Origin: Cryphonectria parasitica EP155
Lineage: Eukaryota > Ascomycota > Sordariomycetes > Diaporthales > Cryphonectriaceae
Assembly: GCF_011745365.1 (NCBI RefSeq)
Contig: NW_024468914.1
Span: forward strand, 2,254,001 to 2,318,000
Reading direction: 5' to 3'
Length of the DNA stretch: 64,000 nt
Positions within the stretch are counted from its first letter, which is position 1. Each line of letters opens with the position of its first letter. Made by a program: the position numbers and the translations under genes. Below are positions 10,177 to 21,210 of this stretch, piece after piece. The notes beneath the pieces were generated by a model, which made no database searches, was not told the origin of the DNA, and saw nothing but the letters and a program-made list of their open reading frames with translations.

Positions 10177-11394
10177 TTTTGTGTGTGTTGTTGAATGAAC
10201 GAATGTAAGTCGCAAAAAAAGAATGTATACCAGTCAGCTAATACTGAAATGAAGGATGTTGAGAACACACAAACACCACTTGAGGGTGGGAGATACTATC
10301 GAGCAAGACTGATTCGAGAGAAAGAGAAGCAAAAAGAACTTTATATTAACATCACCATCACCATCATGCCTCTCTCCTCCCCACACATACATACGAGACA
10401 AGATACACAGCCTGACCACAGCTTACTGATGATTGAATGCTTGGAATGAACTGTCACTTCATCCCTATGTTTTGTTCTCAGCCGTCGTCGGAAATACGAG
10501 GCTATACGCATTCTCTCAACATGCGTAAGCCCATATGGGGACGCTCCGCTGTTTGCCTCCTGCATTAAGTAACTGATCACTTTTTCCCATGCCACAACGG
10601 CGTGGTTTTTCTCTGTTTGTACAGAGTGGGACGTAGGCGCAGCATCCACACCACCTGCTCCACGCATAGCAAACGGGCGCGCGGCAGTCAACCAACCTCT
10701 CTCCCACAACCCGGATCAGGGGGGAGTGTGCGTCGTCGGACGAGGGGGAGGAACTTCGGCAGCTTGTCAGTGAGATTGCAGGGTTTCTTGGTGGTGTCCT
10801 GGGTGGTTTTTTTTTTCTGGAGTCAACAGGGGGGCGGTGCCTTCAAGTCTAACTTGTCCTGCAGCTGACCATGAGCGGAAGTAAAGATGTTTCTCCCCCC
10901 GGGCTTGACAGGGACGGGAAAATTGCGGGTATATCCATATTTAATTCAGGACCTGCAACCAGGAAACTTGCCTGCACATTACGCAATGCTCGTCGGGTCA
11001 TTGACCCAGTACCATCTGGCCATAGCAAATTTCCTTGCTTCTCTTCTCGACACTTTATGATAGGAGATTGGAAATCAAAGGGGCGGAATTCCTGCGTAAT
11101 CTGCAGTTGTGCTGCTCATTATATGGCCTTTCTCAATCAATCACTGACTACTACCACTACTACTACTACTACTCTTTACCTTGGACATTCTATTTTCCCA
11201 TTTTTTCAGACATCACAAGGAGCGAGAGAGAAAGTCATACTTAAAGTTGTCTTACTCTTGAATGTAGAGGTGGATCAAACTCAATAAATTGTTTCGTTCT
11301 ATCTCTGCCCCGGTAGGGAAACGTAAAATGCTACCTCAAGTACTTTTAACATGAGAAACGAAACCCTAATTCCCACTTTTTCTTTTCTTGTTGT
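10177..11394. other. Intergenic spacer between two esterases
   Basis: This 1.2 kb spacer holds the carboxylesterase promoter and the 3' end of the next esterase. It has a CAC/CAT-rich patch near 10350-10365, a T9 run near 10805 and an (ACT)n run at 11148-11172. The open frame 10871-11287 (138 codons on the plus strand) shows no domain and is not called. Confidence 0.6.
10339..10345 (-). promoter_or_regulatory. TATA box of the carboxylesterase
   Basis: TATAAAG reads on the minus strand about 165 bases upstream of the ATG at 10176. This is a plausible core-promoter position for an inducible secreted enzyme. No transcription start is known. Confidence 0.4.
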
Positions 11395-12979
11395 CTAGAA
11401 GAAGCGACCCGGCTTGGCCAACCAGGTGGCCTGGAAGTCAAATGCGTTCTTAACCGTGTTGTTATACTCGCCAGGATACGTCTCGCACTCGGTGCAGGGG
11501 GTGATCAAGTGGGAAGCCCCCTCGACAAAGGCCGTGGTGGTGTCATTGCCGCCGTGGGCGAGGGCCTCCTTCTCGGCATTCAGATACTCCCAGTGGCCCG
11601 TGTTTCCCATGGTCAGGAGGGGCACCGAGATGCCACGCACCTCGTTGCGCGGGACCAGGTGGCTCGAGTTCCAGACAATGCCCCTGAGGTCGTCCTCCTC
11701 GTAGGCAAAGTCGTCCTCGACGCGGAGGGCAAAAATGCGCAGGAAGCGGCCCACGGTGGTCTTGAGGGCGCCGTTGATGTAGGACCGCAGGTCGGATGTG
11801 GGCGACTCGGACACGCGCACGCTGTAGACAATCTCCGTGGTGATGGAGCCGTTGTTGTGGATCAGCGGCCACGGGTTGGTCGTGTGCGACAGATACTTGA
11901 GGTCCTCGGCAAAGATCTTGTTGTTGTCCTCGCCGTAGGCTGCGTCGGCCACGAGGAAGCCCTCCTCGTCGGCCCACACGGACTCGTTGTTGATGATGGC
12001 GGTCCAGCGGTCCTCGGCGTGGCTGATGAGGCGGTTGTTGCGCTCCACAAGGGCCGTCTGCCAGTCCTCCATGAAGGTCTCGCTGAAGTTGCTGGGCCCA
12101 GACGTGTTGAAGCCGTTGGTCGCGCTGTACATGTCCAGGGAGGGGTCTGTCTCGAGCGTCGTCTCGTTGATGATGGCTGCGTTCAGACTCAGGAACATCA
12201 TGGTCGACAGGCCATAGTTGGCGTCGTGCAGGATGACGCCGTCGGCTGGGGGGAGGCCTGCTACCTCGTCACCACAGGGCCAGATCTTTTCAGTCCCATT
12301 GCATGCCGAAATGCCATTCTCGGCAATGTTTTGACTGTGTGCTCTTGTCAGTCTGCTGAGAGACACTTGAAGCTGTGGGATGTTTTTTGGACTCACTATG
12401 CAGACATGAGGCAACCGCCACCGCTGTGTCCCCATAAGACGATCTTGGAGAACTCAGTCTGGTTACGGATCCACCCCACCATCTCGGCCACGTTCTGCAT
12501 CAAGAACTCCAGATCGGCATCGGGCCACATGTTCAGCTTCGAGGCTGCATTGTTGGCGCAGAGGACGGTGAAGCCTCGTGCCGCCAGCTCTGTGCAAGGG
12601 GGAACTGGAGAGCATCAACGAAAGTCAGCATAACCTCCCTCTTGTGGCAGAAGGGGTAAAAAGTAGGAGGAAGAAGGAGAAGGAGAAGGAGAAGGAGAAG
12701 AAGAAGAAGAAGAAGAAGAATGATGATAATAATAATAATAGTAAAATACTCACACGCCCAATAGTCTGTCTGAGCATGCATCACAAGCACCACGAGGCTG
12801 GCTCTGTCCGCATCTCCGCCGGGGATAGGGCGGTGCAGCGCGCCGACCACACCCGTTTGCTGGTACGTCGACACAGCCTCCGGCGCGGGCAGCGAGGAGA
12901 TGTTGACGGCTGCAACAGCAGCCTGCGGAAGCAAGCTCAGGCTGGCAGCAGCAGCCAGTGCAGCAGAGAAGAGAACCAT
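11395..12979 (-). CDS. Secreted alpha/beta-hydrolase esterase (GHSGG type)
   Basis: Three exons, 12979-12754, 12604-12397 and 12334-11395, give 457 residues with matching phases. The introns are 149 and 62 nt, both GTGAGT..AG. The N-terminus is a classic signal peptide (about 1-23, rich in Ala and Leu, ending QAAVAA). The nucleophile elbow is GHSGGG with Ser136, and the likely catalytic histidine is His420 in GASH near the C-terminus. Many N-x-S/T sequons support secretion. The fold is alpha/beta hydrolase of the dienelactone-hydrolase or platelet-activating-factor-acetylhydrolase type. I cannot name the substrate. Intron 1 is filled by a polypurine/polypyrimidine trinucleotide run. The acceptor of intron 1 was chosen because the nearer AG gives an immediate stop. 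Confidence 0.88.
12661..12739. repeat. GGA/GAA and TAA trinucleotide tract within esterase intron 1
   Basis: Seventy-odd bases of GAG/AAG/GAA units followed by TAA units make up about half of the first intron. On the transcribed strand this is a long CTT pyrimidine tract between the donor and the branch region. Confidence 0.85.
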
Positions 12980-13096
12980 GATCGATACCGGAGTCAACGA
13001 GTGCAGTTACCAGAATGACTAAGTCTTGGTGGTTGAAAGACCGAGGAGCTGAAGTGCTGAATACATTTGCTCGGAAAAGTGCCCGTGGGGAACAAT

Positions 13097-13103
13097 ACTT
13101 ATA
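13097..13103 (-). promoter_or_regulatory. TATA box of the GHSGG esterase
   Basis: TATAAGT reads on the minus strand about 120 bases upstream of the ATG at 12979. Its position resembles that of the neighbouring carboxylesterase TATA box. Confidence 0.4.
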
Positions 13104-13224
13104 CTCGGCAAGCCTTTACATGCATCGCGAAAGCTTCCTAACATTCAACAGTGCCGTCATCCTGTAGGCAAGAATGGTTTTCGTATTTACGAGACAGACG
13201 ACGATGGGCCAAAGGAAAACACTG

Positions 13225-13226
<2 letters not shown>

Positions 13227-13262
<36 letters not shown>
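13227..13262. repeat. (GA)18 microsatellite
   Basis: Perfect GA dinucleotide run about 250 bases upstream of the esterase start codon. Confidence 0.95.
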
Positions 13263-13265
<3 letters not shown>

Positions 13266-13437
13266 GTACAAGAAACAAATATGTGAAGCCTTTACCGCGA
13301 GTCAATAGCAAGTCGAAGAGACCGCTGGTCACCACCAACTTTGACCGGGATCAAAAGTCGTATTGACTTCCAGGGCCCTTCCAGTGTACCGTAGCAATTG
13401 CAACGTTCTTAGGATACTTTTACTTAGCATATGATTT

Positions 13438-13439
<2 letters not shown>

Positions 13440-13469
<30 letters not shown>
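13440..13469. repeat. Poly-A tract of 30
   Basis: Thirty consecutive A on the plus strand in intergenic DNA. It could be the tail scar of a retroposed RNA, but I see no target duplication or coding remnant beside it. Confidence 0.9.
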
Positions 13470-13472
<3 letters not shown>

Positions 13473-15446
13473 TTGTAGAATACAGCCATGTTCAATGCAA
13501 GTTTACCGTGCATTGTAACAATATATGCATGCCCACTCATTCGTCACTCCATGCAGCATAGCTCCGAACCGGGAATCGATCTACAATGCGGTGAACGATT
13601 GGCAGGGGTGTTTTGCGTGTTTGTCAAGGGTGTTTTCTACACAAAACCCCCCGAATACATAAAACTGTATGTAAGCCAGCCGGCATTCACTGTGGATTGA
13701 CTGACCAGTTACGCTGCAGACGAAATAGACATGGACTTTATTAAAGGGTCCCATTGAGTTCTCGTGAGGATCCTTCTCTAAGTTCCGGGTAAATATGGTA
13801 ACGAGAAGTTGATCCTTGAGGGTTGGCAGGTATGCCGAGTGGGAGAGCTCGGAGAGCTCGGATGACCCTTTGATGCGTCGACTGTAGGATCCCGCCTTTG
13901 GAGCAGCGATTTTCCTCTCGGTTGTCTTCCTCCTCGGCCGACTGAGGCAACGCGCGGCCAACGGATGCACAAAAATAATGAATTGATGAATTGATTCAAT
14001 GAGATATTACACAACACAAAAGTTCACATAGATTTACAAAGCCAACAGGTGTCTATCCATGGAAGAATAGCGTAGACTGGACTCTGCTTCAACCACTCGC
14101 TGCCCGGATATTCTCCTGACTTGCCTTTTCACCGACAATTCTGGCGATCGGCAAATACTACGGATGAACTTCTCCAATGTACAATGATATCTTTCAAAGA
14201 GCGTTCCAGTTCCCAGCTAAAACTACCCGGTAGAAATCCATTATGCACCGAAGGTCTTTTTTTTTTAAATAAATAAAAAAAATATAGTACGATCCCACCT
14301 CACTGCCGAGCTTGCGCATCTCCATCGCTCGTGCATGGATGTCAGGTTGCAGAAACCCCCCCCCCCCCAACTACAAGTGTGGTACTCCCGCATAGATCCA
14401 TGGGATATAACAAAGCTACATGCCTTGCGCGTCATCGCTGCAGTGGCTTGATTCTGTATATACACTCATACCCCTCTCCGTTACAGAGGTGAGGGTAACA
14501 ACATACTCGAGTACTTTAATCAATCGCGTGTGTACTGATGAATCTAGATTGATTGTACTTCATGCAGCCCTGAGGACTTTACCAGACAGACCGATAGAGA
14601 AATGGCGGCTACCTGCATTAGCCACGTGTGTCGTCGTCGTGGCATAGCTTTTTTTAATATCTTCTTCTTCCAGCTCCAGCAAAGCCATGGGAAAAGAGAC
14701 CGCAAAATCGAACTCCAGGATACAACAATCTCTTCTGTTCAGAGGTTCAAGGGTGTCTAGGTGAAGGACAATTGATTACATACGCGTGTCAGTACGTCCT
14801 ACAATGCCCTAGGGAAGGCTCAATCCCATGCTCTGGTTCGTACAAGGGGCGGTCCTTATAATATCAGACCGCTGAACAAATCACGCGACATCAAGCCCTT
14901 CAAGCCTGATCAATTGGGTTGGATGATGGAGACTCGTCACACTTATCATCACTTTGTACGTCACGCAAAGCAAATGTGCGGGCGTAGAAGAAGGCAGAAC
15001 TATTTCAAGCTTGAGCCGGACAGCCGTTGCAGGTGCCGAAGGCCGAGTGATCTTGAGATGGGGCCATAGTAAGAGCCTAGAACCTGTTACCATCCTAACC
15101 ATCACCCGTTTCCAGATTCTCTGTACCTCGGCCTCGGCTCTGCACGTCTACGGTGCCATCATACATGGAGATGACCTATTGTATGGAACAGTCTTTGGAA
15201 ATCCCATGTCCGGCACTGGCCAGTGAAAGTTAGCGCAGACATGATGTCTCCCAAGAGTGGGGACGACAATATGAACTGTCTACAATAAGCCACACAATCT
15301 GCGCTCATGCCTTCAAAAGGTGCGACTGAGTTGCAAAAGCTGAATCCATTTGACATTGCCACCGGCCTCACAAAAAATGCTGATGTATCCCGCTCTAATG
15401 ATATAAATACAGTCCCAGTCTACCTGTATGTCGTTTTCCTTAGAAA

Positions 15447-18400
15447 TTACAACTCATCTTTACGCCTCTCTGTGGTCTCAACATCGGTAGGAGCCGCAGT
15501 TTTGGGATCCTCGCCCTCAAAAGCCCGGCTCTTTGTGTTCCTCTCGGATACTTCCACAGTCTCGCGCAACATCTCACCATCGCCCCGGAGAACCCTCTGT
15601 GTATCACCGCCCTCCTCCTTCGTCTCAGCAGTCTTGGCCTTTCTCCTCCGATCAAGCGCGGCAATCTCGTCATCATATGCAGTCCACTCGGGAACCTGGC
15701 GTCTCGCGCGGTCGAGCTTGGGTTCCTTTGTTTGCGGGTTATTGCAAAGGTCAATCGTGCGTGCCTCCTTGAACGCCTCGTCGCTACACCACGTTTCACA
15801 CCAGAGCCACTCTTGTGGTAGACTGTGAATGGGCAGCTGGAACTGCATGTGGTTGGGCAGGTCCTGGTCGAGGTTGGACAACGAGTTTGGGTCTGCGGAC
15901 AAGGTGTGGTAGCTCTGGCGCAGGCGGTCACCGGCCGCAATCTCGCGGAAGCGGCGGAGATCGACCACATAGAGGGCAGAGATGTGGTACGGCTGCCCCC
16001 GGAGGTAATTGGCCCAATAGCCTTGCTTCCAGAAGCGGAAGCCTTCCATCTCCGTACGTGAATCGCACATGGGTGTGAAGCCGTAAGGCTTGCCCTCAAG
16101 ATCATGCTGCACGAGATCATACATATCCGTGCGGACGATCTGGTCTGCGTCGACGAAGATGACTTTGTCGAGGGACAGCGGGAAGAGCACGTCTAGGAAC
16201 AGTATCTTGTAGCCCCATATCTCACGCTGCTTCTCCTTTTGCTGGCGGAGCCAGTGTGGCCATTTGTACGTCACCATCTCATATTTGAACCCGTACTCCT
16301 CGGCCATGTAGGGGATGAAATCCTTGAACGAGGGCGACAGGAATTGCTCAATGAACCAAAATTTGACAGTGTGTTTGGTGTTCTTCATCACACTGACCAT
16401 CATAATGTTGAGCATGCGCTCGTAGAGATGACCACTGGCGACAGAGAAGATATTGATCTCCGCGTGCTCTTCATCAGAGACTGATTTGGTCTTGACGCCG
16501 AAAAAGCCCTTCAGGCTCTTGGACACACTTTCCAGGGCTCCTTCGGAGCCGCTTTCGTCGAGAACATCCTCTTGCTCCATTCCGGGTTTGCGATTGATGC
16601 GTGGGTACAGCGTTGTGCCCTTAAAGTCCATCAAGACGACGTCAGTTCCTTCGTCACCAAGAACAGCGTTGTAGCCCTTGGCGCCCACGCTCTCGATGTG
16701 GTATATGTCTGAGCTGCGGCCCTGCTTCAGCTGGATGTTATAGAATCCCGGGTTGGCCTTGAACTGGAAATAGCCTATGTTGAACATGACGATGGTATCT
16801 GCGAAGTGCGGGTCCTTCTCCGTGGCCAGCACAAGCTGTGCGCCACGAGGCGGGGCTCCGGTTGGCTCCCTGGAATGGCCCTCGATTAGGATATTCTCGA
16901 GCTCGTAGGTGGCCTCAACATTGCTCTTGATGGAGCTCAGCTTGAGGTTGTCCAGGTCATGGACGGAGACCTTGGACGCCACCAACCATGCAGGGGGCAC
17001 ATCCATGCCCACGTTGAGCAAGGCCTCTGAGGGCACGCCCTTGAACTCAGCGTTGAGCGATTTGACTTTGCCGGCGTCGTCAAAAGTCGGTGCTGAGTCC
17101 AAGACATATCGATAAAACCTCTTGACAGGCAGCTCATCTAGCTTATCTTTAGGGTTCAGGAAGATTTGCATATAGACACCGTCGAGCTCGGAGAGAACTT
17201 TCAGGATAGGAACCCATCTCTGTCCTTGCTCGCTGGCCGGATTGATAACAGCAACGAACTGGATGGTTGCCGTTGACTTATCACCGATCTCAAAAGCAGT
17301 GTGAGTGGAGTTCCACACGTTGAAAGCTGAGATTCGCAGGGACGAGCCTTTTTCAAAGATGCCCTCGGGAAGATCGGGCATCGTCGACAAAGCAGTAATC
17401 GAGGTGACTTTGGCAGCTGCGAGGGGGCCGGAGACCTTACTTGTTAGGCCAAGTTCCTCGATAGCCTCGTAGACAGGGAGAATTCGACTATCCTGCTCGA
17501 GCTCGAAGAACAGTTCGAAGTCCTGTGGACCGAAATCCTCTGCTACATCAATAGGTCCAATGAGACGACCGTTGAGCATGAGCATGTTCTGGCCAGATCC
17601 GATCCCAGCCGTAGCCAGGAACCGCTGCAGAGCAGTATCATAGTCCAGATCATCCGGTACCTCGGGCCACGCGCTTAGAACAGTCCGCAGAAGATCCTCG
17701 CTGTCCACATCGCGAAGTTCAGACTGGCTCATTTTCAGGGCAGTGTTGATCTTGTGAGCGCCGCTTGGATCTGTAGGATTATGGACGATGTCCGCCCGAA
17801 TGCCAGGGTTGTTGATGCGGAATTGGAGGGCATTCCCGGCCAGCTTCAGTCCGTCCGTGGTGGTCAGATCGGCTATCACTGTCAGGACTGCCCAATTTTC
17901 CTTTGTTGAGTCGGGATACGCTTCGATGACGGGAACCTTCTCGAATAGAGCGCCATGCTCCAGGAAAATCTTGTTGACATCCAGCACCGTGAGCTCCTTG
18001 GGGTTGCTAGGAAAGATCACAGTGTTGCGACGCGAAAAGGCTTCTTTCAGGAAGAACTCCGGCAGCCACTGGCCCTCTTCAACCTCGCCGTAGAACACCG
18101 CTTGTCGGAAAAGCTGTAGATCCATGCCCACCTGCTGACCCATTGCCGGCATCCAGTTGCCTTGTCGTGGTACAGGAACACCGTTAACGAAGAGCACTGG
18201 TTCCGGGCTGTCTACCCGAAGCCGTTCTGCCCACTGCCTGGAAAGTCGAATTTGCTCGGTATGATGCTCAGAGTCAAATATAGCCTCGAACGGGAGCGCC
18301 TCTGCATCTTCGCGCAGCTTTCTATCGAGAATAGCAGCATCGAACAGCGCTTTGTCTGCGTCTCCCAGTCTCTCATTGTCGAGAGCTGACACTAGATACG

Positions 18401-20055
18401 ACATCATAGCCGCAAGACCGTACGTCTCAACAAGGTGGTAGACGACCTTGGCTTGACGTTCGGATGCTTCGTTTGAAGACAGAGGAACGATGCCAAATCT
18501 CACAGGTAGCTTGCGCTTGACAAAGTCTTGCAATTGGTTGACCACTGTCGTGGTGTCATTCTTCTGGGTAAGGTCAACCGGGATGACCAGGTTGAAAATA
18601 TCGCGTCGGATCGAGGGCAGTTGACCGGGCATTCCACCTTGCAAGAGAGTCATGAGAGTCTTTGGGAACTCTTCGTATCGTTTGTCCTTCTCAATGTTGT
18701 TGAGCCAGACAATAACCTTGCCCTCTTCCGGCCCATCATGCCACAGAAATCGCTGAACTTCTGCATCGTCGACTTTCGCTTCGTTCACAGAGTTGTGAGC
18801 AAGAAGAGAAATAGCCTCCTCCCCGGTGAGGCCGAGATCCATAACGCCATGAATCATCTTGCGCTCACGCCTCACCAAGTCCACAAGGGCAAACGCGTCC
18901 ATCTGCCGTTCCACGAGCTGAACGCCGTTCATCCAGAGGGCGTTGACGCCACCTGGTACCAAGGAGGCGCGGTTGGCTTTGTGCTCCGTCAAAAAGTCCA
19001 TAGAGATGTTGTGCGTCGCCAAGGAGGTCGAGTATTTTGGGAAGTCTTGTGTCAACTTGAGCAGAGTGTCGAAAGGGCTGTCACTGTGCATAATGAAAGA
19101 GCCCGTCTTCAAACCAAGGTCCCTCAGCTCTGATGTGGACAGAGGCTTGAGGTCTGCCACCTCCTCCTCCTCTCCCAGTACAATCTCTGAGGCGATAGCC
19201 TTCTGAGCGGCATCTTCCTCTGCCTTTCGATCATCGATTACAATGTAGTCTGTCCGTTTTAGAGCGAGCTCGACGCCATAGCCGCTGACGAGCAGCGCCT
19301 CCAGAGGCTCGTGCGAGGACCTGCGATGTCGGAGCTTGTAGGCGCACTCCCGGCTCCGAGCTTTCTGGTCCAGAAGCTTGTGAAACTGTCCAAACTCTGG
19401 AGCAGTGATATCTGCATACAAGATGCAGCCCGGACCACTGCCCAATGCGATGTCAAATGGTAGATCACGGTCTTGTCCCGCCGGCACCTGGCCCCTGGGT
19501 TCGTCCAGAGATGGCGAGCAGTATTGTTGTCCCTGCCACAACACCCAAATATCGCAACCAGCTTGGTCTCCTGTCAACGAAGGTTCAACGCCGGTCTGGT
19601 AGTATTGGTAGTGGGCTTCGAGTCTGGGAGCTGCAGACCTGGTCGACAGGGCCAGCTTGAAGGTCGAGAGGCTCTCAGGGCTTGTTATATGGCCATCATT
19701 TTTGACTAGATCCAAAAATTCCTGGTATAATTCCCTGTCGGTCGTTGCTTTGGCGAAATAGCCATCGGCTATGCGATCGAGAAGGGGGAAATAGCTAGAA
19801 GCGTTCTCCTGCGCTGCGGTCTCGCTAGAAACCAGGTCAGTACCGTCTCCTCCTTCTCCTCTTCTTGTCTTGTGGGAGAGAGGGGGAAGGGCGGGGGAGA
19901 ACTCACAGCAGCTCTATGAGGTACGGGCCAGAGGGAAAGGCCGCCTTCATAGAAATGTCAACAGACGGCCCGGCGCATACTGTTTGGCCTCCCAGGACGA
20001 TTGCTCCTAGCATGGAAGCCGTCAGGCCCCATGGCAGTTGAGCCACCTGTATCAT
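15447..20055 (-). CDS. gpt1: UDP-glucose:glycoprotein glucosyltransferase (UGGT)
   Basis: Two exons, 20055-19907 and 19824-15447, separated by an 82-nt intron, encode 1508 residues, normal for UGGT. The enzyme reglucosylates N-glycans of misfolded glycoproteins in the ER lumen so that they re-enter the calnexin cycle. An N-terminal hydrophobic segment (about 9-27) serves as signal peptide. The long central part carries the thioredoxin-like folding-sensor repeats. The C-terminal GT24 domain (about 1170-1440) has the metal-binding DAD within VDADQ (about 1274) and the conserved NLDQDLPN loop. The protein ends in KDEL, an ER retrieval signal. The ATG at 20055 was chosen because the upstream in-frame start is TTG. 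It is divergent from alpha-COP, another secretory gene. Confidence 0.97.
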
Positions 20056-21210
20056 ATCGTATGTATAGCTACCGTCGAGCCACAAGGGCTACAAGCAGAT
20101 TGCCAAAAAATGGACTCGAGGACTCCAAAACGTCTTGGCGAATGGAGGTGCGATCTGGCGCAGGCCTCGACGCTTCGTATGAAGAGTGGAAGAACCGCTC
20201 AGCTGAGCTTCTCTATGCTCCCATTGCCGAACGGACAAGGCTTTCCAGTTTACGCTAAGCGATTGGCAACAGTCTTGAGTTGGTAAATTTTGTAAGGGGG
20301 GAAGAAGAAGAAAAAATGACAAGTGTTCGCACGGATACGTTTAGAAGGCCCGGCCCTTATTGTCTGAAGTCTTACACACGTCAACAGGCGCTGCTGCTGA
20401 AAGTGCCACCTAGGCCATACCCTTGAAAGCTATCCAAACCAGGCTAGCCTGCCTCAGCCCAAGGGACCTGAAGCTAACACAGTAGCTGTCCTTGTCCCTC
20501 AGCACCCTTGCTTTGGATTCTGGGCCTGACCAGCTATGGTTGTACATGACACAACTGCATTGGGAAGACAGGCAATGAGTAACTTCTAAATTGGGAGGCC
20601 TTACTAAGTTAAGTGAGTTGTGAAAATCAGGCAATTAAGTTAGATATTGAATGGCTTGCAGACTAAAGTGTAGTGTAAGTAATTTTTAGGAAAACATTCC
20701 TGAGGGTACATGTCAGCATGACCAGAAAGTGTGCTATGGTGTCTGTAGGCCTGTATCATACACAGTACAGTACTTGACTTTAGTGGCAGCTCCAAAGTGT
20801 GGGCTGCGCAGGCAAAACCACCCCACCCCCTGGCAGGCAAATACCCCTAGCCCAGCAGCTTAGCCTAGAGTACTTGTAGAGCAGAGCACACCTGTAGGAG
20901 CACAGGCCACCTTGCTGTGACGAGCGACCTTGCCCACATCGCAGATGAACACGCTTTCCACTCTCTCAGGTCCTGGATTGCCAATACAGCAGCAGCACTG
21001 CACGCCGCCAACCTGATCAATCAAACCCTCCAGGTGGCTCTATCTTCTCTCTTTAAACTTATTCTAAACTGAATCTCTCCCAGTCCATCGACATCACCCA
21101 TCTGCGGCTGTCGTATGGCTTTCTGACCTTCCTGGGTCAATTCCACTGTCCTGCCAGTCTGTCCTTAGAGTGGATGTGAAGCTCCGGCTTCAACACACCC
21201 ACCACCCAAC
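20056..21210. other. Divergent promoter region of UGGT and alpha-COP
   Basis: This 1.15 kb spacer separates two divergently transcribed secretory-pathway genes. No gene or repeat was recognised. Small open frames of up to 87 codons have no domain. Confidence 0.6.

Larger units (their letters stand above)
12980..15446. other. Gene-free 2.5 kb spacer with simple repeats
   Basis: No coding gene is recognisable on either strand. It holds a (GA)18 run (13227-13262), a run of 30 A (13440-13469), an A/T-rich patch (14258-14283) and a run of C near 14357-14368. Short open frames (up to 129 codons) lack domains. Promoter of the esterase lies at the left end and the UGGT 3' UTR at the right end. Confidence 0.6.

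Noticed and set aside
13440..13469. Poly-A run as evidence of a retrotransposon
   Set aside because: No target-site duplication, reverse-transcriptase remnant or internal promoter was found beside it.
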